Both the position numbers and the translations under genes were made by a program. This document shows, one piece after another, positions 22,089-33,445 of a stretch of 64,000 nucleotides of DNA (position 1 is its first letter; the number at the start of each line of letters is the position of its first letter). The stretch comes from Dissophora ornata. Its lineage: Eukaryota; Mortierellomycota; Mortierellomycetes; Mortierellales; Mortierellaceae. The stretch is from assembly GCA_025201705.1 (NCBI GenBank), contig MU616599.1, forward strand, positions 1-64,000, in the 5' to 3' direction. The notes beneath the pieces are model-generated. The model did not search any database, was not told where the DNA came from, and saw nothing but the letters and a program-made list of their open reading frames with translations.

Positions 22089-23710
22089 ATGACTGTATGT
22101 GACAGCACTCTGTAATACGAGCACCCTGGAATCTAACATCCACCCATCGGCAACCCCATCCATCGATCGATCTATCGTCGCTATTGAGCATCCCGACTTC
22201 ACCGGTCAATCGCCATCTGGGCACTAGGACCTTGGAGCCACCCGCACTCTGGAAGATCTCTCGCCAGAATCATGAGACTGTAGTGAGGTGTCAAACAGCA
22301 ATTGAGGCGTTCGCACACACGCACCAAGTCGATCCCACTCGCATGCAACGGATTGCTATGCGGCGGCCATACATGGGCAGGAGGGAGCATCTAATGGCGC
22401 GATAGCCTAGCAACCAGAGTCAGGAGGAACCTTTCATCTAATGATGAACTATGCGACCCCGACTTGAAAAGAACCCCGCCCCCCTCCCCGGATCACTCTC
22501 AGCTAGGAAACTAATAATTCATCAACATGGCCATCATCAATCTCAACCAGCAATTACCAACATCCCTCTCACAAAGTGGGTCAGCAGGATAATAGGAAAT
22601 CAGGGTGCAGTGGCTCTAACGAACCTCGATTTTCTTCTGTTCTGGACGCCACCTTTAATAGCGCACTCCTACCTTCCAGCGTGTCGTTGAGATCGGCCGT
22701 GTTGTCATGATCAACTATGGCCCCGATGCCGGCAAGCTCGCTGTCATTGTCGATATCATTGACCACAACCGCGTACGTTATCAAGTCTTATTTCGTATTT
22801 TTGAACTCGCCTTTGCAGGAACAGAGCGGGCGATAGAGTAGCATTGGACAGTCAGTAGACGATGGCATTTGCAGGAGCGAGCTGGGGTGCAACAGACAAC
22901 CCCCAGCTACCAATATGGTCGGGAGAGATGATCTCACTGATTGCTCCACAGCTGAATTCGTAACTCGATGGCACAGGCACAACATGTGCACTGAAACGCA
23001 GGATGGCTGGCCACAGATTACTGATCGGTTATTCCAGTTGATTCTGGACGAATGTTCTGTCTCGCGATCTCGTACGAGCAATCTCTGTGGCAGGAATGCT
23101 GGCAGTGACAAACATCGAATCAGGCATTGGCAGGCATCGGTCAAACGGAGAACCCCATGCAAACTGTGGACTGATTTTCACGCCTGCTGATACTATCATC
23201 CGTGGAAAAGCGCATCGGAGAAGTGCGATTTTGTGAGAGGAAAACAATCAAAAAAAAAGACGAGCGAGCAGCAGTTTTAACACTCATCACTTTTGGAACG
23301 GTTTTATCGTCTTCTAGGCTCTCGTCGAGGGCCCCACCACCGGTATTGCCCGTGCTGCCTATGCCTTCCGTCGCTTGACCTTGACCCCCTTGGTTGTCAA
23401 GGTTCCCCGCAACGCTGGCCAGACCGTCCTCAAGGCTGCCATTGAGAAGCAGGATCTCGCTGGTTCCTGGGCCAAGACCTCCTGGGCCAAGAAGATCGCT
23501 TCCCGTGCTCAGCGTGCTGCCAACACTGACTTTGACCGCTTCAAGCTCCAGAAGTACAAGAAGCTTGTAAGTAGAGACGCTTTTTAAAAGCTAATGGACT
23601 GTGGCGCTTCTGGATATGTAATAAAATAGAAGCTAACAACAAACCGCCTTACTGCAACCTTATAGCGTCGCGAGATCGTCAACAAGGCTGTCAAGGCCAC
23701 CAAGGCTTAA
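22089..23710 (+). CDS. RPL14: 60S ribosomal protein eL14
   Basis: Component of the large ribosomal subunit. Four exons (22089-22094, 22680-22772, 23318-23566, 23666-23710) give 130 residues, close to the yeast protein. Recognisable segments are [31 protein letters not shown] then [19 protein letters not shown], and [20 protein letters not shown] followed by [13 protein letters not shown]. The first exon is only six bases (ATG ACT) before GTATGT. I chose it because it follows a pyrimidine-rich leader and keeps phase, but it is the least certain exon. Introns 1 and 2 are long (585 and 545 bases) for this locus. Such introns often carry snoRNAs, but I could not identify a convincing box C/D pair. 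Confidence 0.93.
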
Positions 23711-24123
23711 GTGTCTTGGTGATATTGAACCCAACTTGTCCAACGAATAATAAAGCATTGCGATCCATATTGTACTATTCACCTCTCTGTGGATATAAAT
23801 GCATGTCTTCGATTGCTGCGTATGTGCATGCCTCTTTACTGGCGAATGCAGGACGTGCCGCATCGCGATGACTGTTGCTACTGATTGGAAAGAGAGACAT
23901 GGTCTCAGCGCTCAAGCCCGACCCGTTATCTTGCATTCCACGTACATTCTAATCTCTCCTCAATTTGTGATTCTTCTGCGTGTCGATCGAGGCTACATCG
24001 TCTCTTCTGTCCATCACTCACTCTCTCTCGACATATTCGTACTCGCTCTTTCTCTCAGCCGTCCGTTGCAACAGTCAGCGCACCCACAAATATTATATTC
24101 AACAGTAATAGACTCGTAGGGAA
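23711..24123. other. Intergenic region between RPL14 and the CDF transporter
   Basis: AATAATAAAG near 23746 is the likely polyadenylation signal of RPL14. The remainder, CT-rich towards 24120, is probably the promoter and leader of the CDF gene. No further element seen. Confidence 0.5.
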
Positions 24124-26147
24124 ATGCCCACGGCGATCGAGAATATGGCGCCCTCAGCTCCTGTTATTGTCGACATGCCTTCTTCTGGTGTGATATCTGC
24201 AGGAGATACCAGCAGACACATCCCGCCTACAGGACTCGTGGGGTCTCTTGAAGCCACCCATCACGAAGGTTTCGACCCGACTTCTCATCATCATGTCCAC
24301 GAGTTCCGAGAGCCGTCGATCGGTGAGCGGTTTGGACGCCGCCATGGGCAGGATTGGCCATCATCGAGGGCTGGATCCAACAGCCAGTGTGTGTCCTGTC
24401 CAGCAACATGGGTCAAGCCTCGATCCAAGTCGCTTGGAGGGAGATGCACATCAGGTCTTTTGAACAGACACATCCCTCCACGATCTGTCATAGGGTTGCA
24501 TGTATTCCAGGCAGCGCTCAAGTCGGAGCAGGATATCAATGCCATGCAAGGAAAGCAGGTGCAGGATTATTATCGATCATTGGTGCGTTTTCCGTGGCCC
24601 GGGGTCGCATTGACAATCGAATACACAACAAGTGCTATGCCAGTGGATGGATGATAGGATCGATTACTTACTAGAGTCTATTCTTTGTGATAGAACAACA
24701 TTATCTACTCTTTTGAAGAAGTTGAGGAGATTTTGAAGGAGCATCGCGAAGAGGAATTGGCAAAGACAGGCTTGCTCCCGCAGTTGCCTCCAGTGCGCAC
24801 GCAGGACATGTTGCCCCCAGCAACAACCAAAACGGATAACCGGAACCTCTCAACCTATGGATCGATGTCAGTATCGTCGTCCGGAGCGACGACCTCGATC
24901 AGTGCCCTTACGGATCCACTGTCCGGTACAGGGGATGCTCTGACCCCTGCGCCCTCCAAGCGGACATATGGACATGACAATGGCAACAACAGTGCCGGAC
25001 TTGACCCCGAGGAAGGTGCGCCTCTGATTGATTCTAAGAGGAGGCAGAGAACGTCTCCACGACTGGGTGAGTGTGAAACCGATGGACCACTTGCATACAC
25101 ATTTAACTGTTGTTGCCACCACGACCACTAACTATCGCGTCGTTATTTGATCGCACCGGAACGCAGTCAGTTTGGCCATTAACGTCAGCTTTCTGGCCAA
25201 TGTCTTTCTGGTCCTAATCAAGATCTGGGCTGTCCTCAAGTCGGATTCTTTGGCGGTTCTTGCTTCGATGATTGACTCACTCATGGATCTCCTGAGCGGT
25301 GCGATTATCTGGTACTCTGCCCAACGCCGCAACAGCACGTCCGATGATCATCGTTACCCCGTGGGCAAAGCCCGCATGGAGCCATTGGGAATCATTGTGT
25401 TTGCGTCAGTCATGGTTACTTCGTTCATGCAAGTTGTGCTTCAGTCTACTGAGCGACTCTTGGCCGGCTCTGACGAGCCGCCTGTCGATTTAGGCAGTGT
25501 CATTATGACACTTTTAGGCCTGAACATCATTGTCAAGTTTGCACTTTGGGTCTGGTGTAGGACCATGAAGGATAGCTCAAGTGTCCAGGCTCTGGCACAG
25601 GACCACTTGAATGACGTGATTTTTAACTCCTTTTCGACCCTCTTCCCGGTTGCGGGCCGGTTTTTGGGATACTGGTGGCTTGATGCCGTGGGCGCCATCA
25701 TGCTATCTATGTACATCATTGCTGAGTGGACTCGCACCTGTCTTCGTAAGTGGAGTGCTAGGCTCTAGCTTCCACCTGACTTCAACAGAAAGTGCTTGTT
25801 GCTTCGACTAATGGTTCTATCATGACCTCTTTTTTTTTTTTGTTTTTTTTTCAGATAATATCCGTAGACTCACCGGCCAGGCTGCAAACGCAGCGGAAAT
25901 CCAGCAATTGACGTATATGGCATACAGATTCTCCAACATGATCCAGGCCATCGACACAGTCCGCGCGTATTATGTTGGTGACGGGCTCATTGCGGAGGTT
26001 GACATTGTCCTTCCTCCTGAAACTCCCCTTTCACTGGCGCACGATCTTGGAGAGTCGTTGCAGGGTGCGCTGGAACGATTAGATACTGTGGAGAGGGCTT
26101 TTGTACATGTTGATTACAATGCTTTCCATGCGATCGAGCATCGATAG
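24124..26147 (+). CDS. Cation diffusion facilitator, Mn-type
   Basis: Proton-coupled divalent metal exporter of the CDF family. Exons 24124-24582, 24694-25066, 25167-25745 and 25855-26147 give 567 residues. The first 330 or so residues are hydrophilic, including VQDYYRS joined to LNNIIYSFEEVEEIL, a segment typical of fungal members. The membrane domain carries DxxxD in helix 2 (IDSLMDLLSG) and DxxxD in helix 5 (AQDHLNDVIFN). This double-Asp pair defines the manganese-type CDF group, whereas zinc-type members have His in place of Asp. The C-terminal cytosolic domain (VRAYYVGDGLIAEVDIVL, then HDLGESLQ and VERAFVHVDYN) is complete. Manganese as substrate is inferred from these residues. The poly-T tract at 25831-25851 belongs to the last intron. 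Confidence 0.93.
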
Positions 26148-26321
26148 CCGCCGTTAACTGCCGAGATGGAGAACGGGCAGTGAGGCATGGATCGTGATCT
26201 GTAACAAGACGCGTCTGAATTCCCACAATAAAATTGACGCAGGAAATGCGTATGTAGTAAACTGCAAAAAGTATTTATTCACTTGAGCGCGTCCTTCTCA
26301 CTTTGCATCCAATATATTTCT

Positions 26322-27954
26322 TTAGGACATATCAGCATCCGAATCTGAATCATCGTCGTCTCCCGAGACTTCTGCGTTTTCCTTGTCAATTCTTGCCAAC
26401 AGCTGGTCGAGCTCCATGTCATCGGCTTCAGTGACAGCCTTGGGCTATTGTAGAGGAAGAGATAGAGGGGGAAAAATCAAAGAAGGATCAGGGGAAAGGT
26501 TCGTATCTGCAGAGACACAGAGGGGAGAGAAAGAGATAGAGACCGAGAGGGAAAACACAAGGGGACTTACACTCATCTTGGTGACCATGTTTCCGTTTGA
26601 CTTCTTGATGCTCTCCTCCAGGACAACAATAGCCTTCTCCATGGTATCAATTCCGAGCTGCTTATCCAGAGCGTTGGTAATCATAACATACAAGGGTGGT
26701 GCGACCAACTTGACACGGATGGGGACATCTGGAAGGGAAACAGCCTCGGCCTCCTTGAAGGCAGTCTTGATAGCATCAATTCCCTCGTAATCAAAGCACG
26801 TAACCTCAATATCAGCACGGATCTTGATGGGCTGTGGGGTCAAACGACGCTTAATGTTGTTTAAAAGCTCCTCCCTAGTGCTCTCGGCGATCTCCAGTCC
26901 CTCAAAGACCTTCTCGGACTCGCTGTTATTTTAAAGGAGCAACAGAGGCAATTGTGTGGTGAGTATCCAAGGACAGCTTCGCCCGTGTTCCCACGCATAT
27001 ACCTCCTCTGATCCAAAATAATATGCGTTGACATACTTGAGAGCAGCCTTAAAGGCATCGTAGGCGTGGCCATACTTGGCGTACAAGGGCCAAGCCAACT
27101 GCTCGTAGAGGATTTCCAAGTCCTTATTCTCCTTCTTTGCGACAGTCGACATGATCGAGTGGACTGCCTTAGATTTGTTGTAGCGCTCTTCACACTTGGC
27201 AATGTCTGTAGCAGAAACACGACGCTTGGACAGATCAATGTAGCCTACAGGGAGCATTCAGTCGACAAAATATGTGAGTGTGCTGATTAGCAACCCAAGC
27301 GAATAGGGCTTTCAATCCTGGTCGAGTCAGCCGCTACATGTTGTTGTAGAATCCAATCACTGCGATAAAAAGTCCCACAGAAGTCGCTATTGCGCTGGCG
27401 ATTCCAGGAAACTGCCGCAGTATCCCTTTTTGTCTCTCCAGAGGTCCTGAATTGTTGAGTCACAGCGACTCCAAATGCCAGGTGTTCAGAGTCCTTTGTG
27501 TATTCCCGCATATTGCGCACCAAGCATCCTCAACCATGCAAGATTGTACGCTGCCTCGTGACTCACCCTTCTCCTTGTCAACCCTGAGAACGACGACGAC
27601 CTCGTTCTTGCCGACACGAATCAACTTCTGGATGGAGCGAATACGACGTCTGGACAATTCACTGAGCAAGATCATTCCCTCGATGTTGTCGTACTCCAAG
27701 AGCTGGACATAGGCTCCCATCTCGGCGATCTGGCGAACATTGACCATCACCAAGTCGTCCACTGTTTTGCATCATAAAAGTTGTAGGAGTACAGAGCAGC
27801 AAGTTTGGTTAGTCGTCTAAAAGCGGCGTCTTCTTATTATTGCAGATCTCTCGAGAGTGACGCCGTGTGGTGTCGAAGGACAGAGAGAGAGATGGAGATG
27901 CGGACCTTCAGGGAACTTGTTGGCGTACATGCGGCACTGCAATCTTCCAGACAT
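26322..27954 (-). CDS. SUI2: Translation initiation factor eIF2 alpha
   Basis: Alpha subunit of eIF2, which carries initiator tRNA to the 40S ribosome and is the target of Gcn2-type kinases. Five exons (27954-27906, 27761-27567, 27244-27037, 26922-26571, 26444-26322) give 308 residues, the usual size. The S1 domain reads [20 protein letters not shown], then [16 protein letters not shown]. The regulatory serine of SELSRRR is residue 53 here, equivalent to Ser51. VDKEKG joins [10 protein letters not shown] across intron 2, and the helical and C-terminal domains follow ([20 protein letters not shown]). The acidic tail ends DSDADMS. The exon 3 donor at 27037 (GTATGT) was chosen by phase: it gives [12 protein letters not shown]. 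Confidence 0.96.
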
Positions 27955-28259
27955 GATGGGCAGTAGCTGTGATGGAGGAAAGGGAAGGAGGTATGGATGT
28001 GAGAAGGTGGATTCTCCTTTGCGTCTGCATATTTTGGCATAGCGTCCATGTGTGTTGATGACCAAAGCCACTGCTGGGACTGCAAAGCCACCCACCGTTG
28101 CACAATAGTGGTCGCCAAATCTCGCGTGTATGTGCCAAAAAAGCGGATTTTACGTTTATCAAACCACGGAAAGTGTAGGCTACTACTATGACTCGTGTTC
28201 ATTATAGGCGAATATATGTAGAATTAGGGTAGCTCTCGAACATGAGAAAGGGGCTGTGG

Positions 28260-31200
28260 CTAGACAAGGTATCGAGGGAGGGCGTCCGTGAACTCGCGAA
28301 TGGGACGGGACTGTTCCAGGTTTAGCGCATACCATAGGCATTCCTTGGCCCGTTTGAGTCTGTCCGAGGCTTCAAAGACCTTGCCGAGGTAGAACCAAGC
28401 TTCGGCTGAGCTCCAGCCTTGGGACTTTGTCGTCGACTCTAGAATACTCTCAGCCATCTCCAGACTTCCTGCTTCCAGATATGATCGACCGACTATGGTC
28501 AGACATGCAGTGTGATAAGGTGCCAGGGCGAGCGCCTTGGAGTAAGAGACAGATGCAGTTTCTTGGTCGTCCTGAGCCGCATACAGTAGGCCCAGCTAAG
28601 AAGTAATATATCGCGCGAAGGTGAGAACGATGTTATCAGACGAGCTCCTCGTAGTTCTTTCCCGAATAATAGAGCCGTAGCTTCTTACCTGGTACCAAAC
28701 ATCAGGATTAGAGACATCAACTTGTTCTGCTTCTTCAATTGCTTTGAGTGCTTCATCCATCCTGTCCAACCGCCTGAAAGCAGAGGCTGACATGAGCCAG
28801 AGTGTGGCCAGTGTCTTATTAGCTCTAACAGTGCGCATGGCTGATTTGCCTGTTGGGCGCTGAATAGTCGAGAGAGTGTTCAGCGGCGACCTGTTCAAGG
28901 TAGCATTGGCAGCTGCAGCTGCAGCTGGAGGTGTCAACTTGCCCTTCATTTTAGAACCCGAGGATCCTACAGAAGTGACTGAGGAGGCATAGTTTGCCTT
29001 TGGGATATCTATGAATAGCCACAAAGAGAGCATGATTAGAGGTTGTGACGCAGAGCATTGAGGTATTCAGAAATCAGAAGTACTGCGGCAGTCTGATAAG
29101 AAATTACCAAGAGTGCTGGCATTGTTGGCGCCAATTATTTCTGACGCGCCACTCTTGCTCCTGACACTCATAATACTGCCTGCTCGAGGACGACCGACGA
29201 CAACAGGCCCTTGTTCGATGTCACTCTGATCACGACGGCGGATATTTTGAATATCATACAGGCTTTCGCCGACCGAGCCTGGTTCAGGAGCAAAGACCTT
29301 GGTATATAAGACGAAAAGAGCTTCTTGAGGTTCTAGTGATGACTCTGGGCCACGGATCTGGCAGTGTAAAGCCGCCTGCGTGATACGAAGAGCCAAGTAG
29401 TCTTCTCCATCCAGTTGGGATGCTGAAGACCCGTCCGTCTCAGCGAGGTCCCACTCAGATTCTTTCAACCCGATCGAACAGACATTCAATGCACGCTCGT
29501 AGTCCTTCTGGGACGAGAGCAACAGAACCAGGAGATGCCATGATGGGATATGAGACGAGTTGAGGCTCAAGCTTTGCTTCACAGAGGCAATGGCCTTTGA
29601 GATCTCTCTCATTTCGGCCAGCTGAAGCGCAAGATGATAATGTCCATCAAAGACAAGAGGGGAAACTTCAATCGCTTTCTCAAAGGACTCGACGGCCATC
29701 GCATACAGACTTGGACGCTTTTCTGGCTCATGGACTACATTCGGACAAAAAAAAAAGTCAGCACGGGGATGAGAATAGTAGCATCGGTGCGACACATAAA
29801 AGAGGTATCAGTCATTCATGACCGCAAATGCCATTCCAACACGGACCTTGTTCAGCTGTAAGGGCATGGGCAACACCTTGATTGATATACGCATTGAACA
29901 GCAGCTCTTGAGTGTCTTCCTGTTGAAGATACTGCTGAATGTTAACTAGGGCGCGCTCTGCGCAAGAAAGCGCCTCGGCGGGCTGCCCCAGTTCCTTGCA
30001 ATATAGTCGAGACCCTTCAACCATTACTCTGGTGATGTCGAAATCGGACTCAACATCCAGTCGTGCGCGCTGCTCATCGGTCAGCGCCTCGTCTACAACC
30101 GCTGACTTAACCTTGAGATTGATTTCTGCTAGGTCCAGATAAGCCTTCAGCGCCAGTACTGCTTCGTCGAACTGGCCCATCTCCACTAAAGCAAAGAATA
30201 GGCACCGAAGGATTCGAGGAGATTGGAAGGTCTTTTGAGATGCCCTGTAAATCGACTAGGGCGATCATTTTACAATCAAGCGTTGAAGGTTAAGTCATTG
30301 TAATTATAATGGACAACGGCTCGGGAGCAAATACATGGAATCAGTCATTTACCTCAACGAGGACACGCTTATCGGCATCATTACCGGGTCCAATCAACTT
30401 CCTGTCTTCCACAATCTGTTCGATCATTACGATGACACGCCAATTCTTCTCGTCCGCCTTCGGGAACGATGTAACGGCATACAGAGCGTCTTCCCAGTAA
30501 GCATGAACTTGCGCGATCTCCAGACTCAATGCGGCGGGATGAAACTGGGGTTGATCGCTATTTCGACAACGCATAAGAGAGATGGCAATACTCAATTAAC
30601 GACCATGGTCACAGAAACACACACCATTGTACGATAGGACCATGTCATCCGAATGAAGCGATAACTGATATCTTACCCAATCGCAGCAGAGTCTCTATTG
30701 GGGACACTACTGTTGCCCTGGGACCGAAATGAGCTGGACAGGGCGGCAGAGAAATAGCGGTAAACAGTAGCGCGATGTGCAAGGCGGAACAGACCAGGCC
30801 ATTGCATGGCCAAGTTATGATAGGCTCTGAACGATCGGATGGCAGCAATTTGATCGCTAAAAATAAATTGGTGGCGCAAATTGAAAGCAAATTAATCTTC
30901 GATCTAAAATATCGTAGTGTAAGTAAGCACTACACAGCTAACAGATAGTCCCCTGTTTACCCTTGGCGCAGCTTCAACATGCTAGCCCTGTACAGTGCAT
31001 GTTCAGTCCATGAGTTCAGTTCATCACTGCGCTCATTAGAGTTGGCCTGCACGAGGACAGAGACACTATCATACGACACGATGGCCTCTGATATCCTGCC
31101 TTCCTCTTCCAACGTCATGCCTTTGATAGTCAGCCCACAGATGATCAGCGCGAAGTTGTAGCCCACCGGGATTTTTGCAGGTGGCAGCTGAATGTTCTGA

Positions 31201-31996
31201 AAGTAGTGAGCAACTCTCTGCAGGCGATCTGGCGCATCTGTGGCCAACGCCGCTCTAGCAAGAACAATTGCAGCGTACTGGACACATATCAATTAGATAA
31301 GTAATTTCTGCCGCCTTCTTTCAAATAAAGTAAAAATCAGCTGAGGGAAGCCTACCTCTTGATGTTCCTCTGTGCCACGGGCAAGTACGCCCTCCAGCCT
31401 CTCCACCGCTTCCTGGATTGCCTCTGGCTTGATCAAAGGGCTGTGGGCAATTGACTCGGGTGTGTCGTCCAATGAATCTGACTGATTCCAATTCTGAGCT
31501 TTGCGCGCCTTGAGTTCCGCTTCTCCAACAGTCATCTCGAGCAGCGCGGCGTTGGCCAAAACTATTTGCGTTCAACAATCATTCGTCAAGGTAGGGACCA
31601 AAATGCAATTACCATTAGTCATGGTTATTCTCAGTTGCCACGCTGTGCATTGGTTTGCTCTCGTGTGCAACCTAAGGTTTTAATATCACTTTTGCTCAAT
31701 TCACTTTAAAGCGACAGGTCTGGACGATAGCCGTTGTTGGGGTAGTCTATCCTCGGTTTGCTCCGGTCCTGTCGATCTCCAAGCTTGCAGAGATGCAAGA
31801 GAAACAGTGGTTTTCAGGATTGCTCGCACTGCATGACAACCTCCACAAAACATTTCGAGAATCTCGACCTACCAACACCATCTTTATTGTGCTTAACATA
31901 GCGCCGAGCGAGCTCTGGGAATGCAGCATAGTTTGCCTTTGACCTGGCATTCTGAAAGTCGCGCTCGATCGCCTGTGCTTTGGATGTGAGACTCAT
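28260..31996 (-). CDS. YPP1: Ypp1/TTC7-like TPR scaffold of the PI4-kinase complex
   Basis: TPR protein of the Ypp1/TTC7 family, which with Efr3 anchors the PI4-kinase Stt4 at the plasma membrane. Nine exons (31996-31873, 31561-31356, 31277-30961, 30856-30677, 30557-30353, 30255-29847, 29734-29108, 29008-28689, 28595-28260) all join in phase to 907 residues. TPR-like helices occur throughout: VESIYRASQKTFQSPRIL then ALVEMGQFDEAVLALKAYLD in the middle, AVESFEKAIEVSPLVFDGHY, and LGLLYAAQDDQETASVSYSK near the end. A disordered Ser/Ala-rich linker (about residues 660-750) interrupts the C-terminal repeats. The conserved C-terminal half, with its block spacing and final LPRYLV, supports the family call. 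The complex membership is known for the family and not visible here. Confidence 0.9.
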
Positions 31997-33445
31997 TTTG
32001 CTGAAGGTGAGGGTGAGGACAAGGGACCGTTGTAATGGGTGACGGGAAAAGTTTAGGATATGCTGGTTGGAGAGGGTTCTGACCAGGGCGAGAGAATTGA
32101 GGGGGGTCTGAATGCGCGAGGGTGTGGCCGCAGGAGGAAGAAGAGGGCGGTGCGGGCGAGCGGTGGAGGGATGAGGAAAAAGGATGGGGAGATGTGAAGC
32201 GAGAGATGGAGCGAATGTATTTGTATTTCTGTGTCTTTGTGGAGAACGACGTTATTGCAGGAACAAATGGATGGTCGGTTGAAGAAGCGGCTCTCGGACA
32301 AAAAGTAAAAATAAGTGAGTTCGTGCGAGAGTGTATTGCGCAGAACAGTTATAAATGTTGCGGATGTCCCCGCTGCTGCCTGGTGAGTGAGCCCGAGAGG
32401 GTGGATCAGAGCCTTCGACTGGGACAGGACTCTACTCACTCGAGGTGGAGACCACTTCATTTGGCGGCGCACCTTGACATTTCTTGCTCGGCTGGTTCCT
32501 GAACCGGACTCGTCGTTGTCTGTTGACGGGCCAGCACACATGTCGCACAAAGTGGCGAGCGTTCATATTCCAGATGCCTGAGCACATGTTGTTTGCACAC
32601 GCGCTTGTTGTTGCTGTGTAGTGGGTGTGGAGTGCCGCCAGAGTGCCTCAACCTTGTTTCTTTTCAGTCTTGCGAGGTGCGAGGCCAGCAGAAGTCTGGA
32701 GGTCTCCCACACAACACTCGCTGACATCTGCGAGTAAACGGGTCGTTGGAGTAGTGCCGCTTTCTTTCCTGGTAGAAAATAGATCACGAATGGCTTTCTT
32801 TGTACCGCACTTCCCCCATTCACACATTCATTCACCCACACATTCGTGCAATCACTCATCAAGGGAGTGTCTCAACCTGGAGCGTATTGTTGGTGGGGCC
32901 CCTTTTGCGCGTTCTTCCGTTCTTATCGCCTTTCATTTCAGTAGCAACTGGAAGGTGGGAGTTCTTGAGAACGTAATGGGCCCAGCCGGAGTGGAATTAG
33001 AAGACTTTCTTCTGTTCTATCCTAAACCCCACCTTTCCCTCGTTCTACACTCCTCTGTGGCGCGATGGGTCGTCGCTTTCCTCCTCCCCTTCCTCCTCTC
33101 CCCTCCCCCTCAATATCCAAAAATATCAATATACACCAATATCTCTCTTTCTTTTGTATTTCTTGTCAGCTCGCTCCTTCTTCGCATCCTCCGGTAACTA
33201 TTCTTTTTGTCCTAAACCGCCCTGGAAGCACTTTATACTTCCCGCCATTCGTCTTCTTTCTTCCTGTCAAAAAAGCGCTCCAACAGTATCTTCGGTCCTC
33301 GGTGTTGCCTCGGACTTCAATCTCATATCTAAGTATGCCACCTCGAGAACAACGTAATATGAACTGACATACCGAAACTCAGCACTGTATCACTCATACT
33401 CCCCGTCTCAATTCTTCAACCCTGCTGTGCATCCTGTGATCGCCA
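31997..33445. other. Divergent promoter region between YPP1 and the zinc-finger gene
   Basis: About 1.45 kb. The 33000-33430 part is pyrimidine-rich and is probably the leader of the plus-strand zinc-finger gene. On the minus strand a frame at 32053-32550 is open, but its translation is compositionally poor (Pro/His/Leu-rich from the pyrimidine bias). I do not consider it a gene. Confidence 0.5.

Noticed and set aside
22441..22447. ATGATGA, a box C match in RPL14 intron 1
   Set aside because: No CTGA box D or terminal stem lies within the usual 60 to 120 bases.
32053..32550. 165-codon minus-strand frame upstream of YPP1
   Set aside because: Its Leu/Pro/His/Ser-rich translation follows from pyrimidine-rich leader sequence. 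It has no domain.
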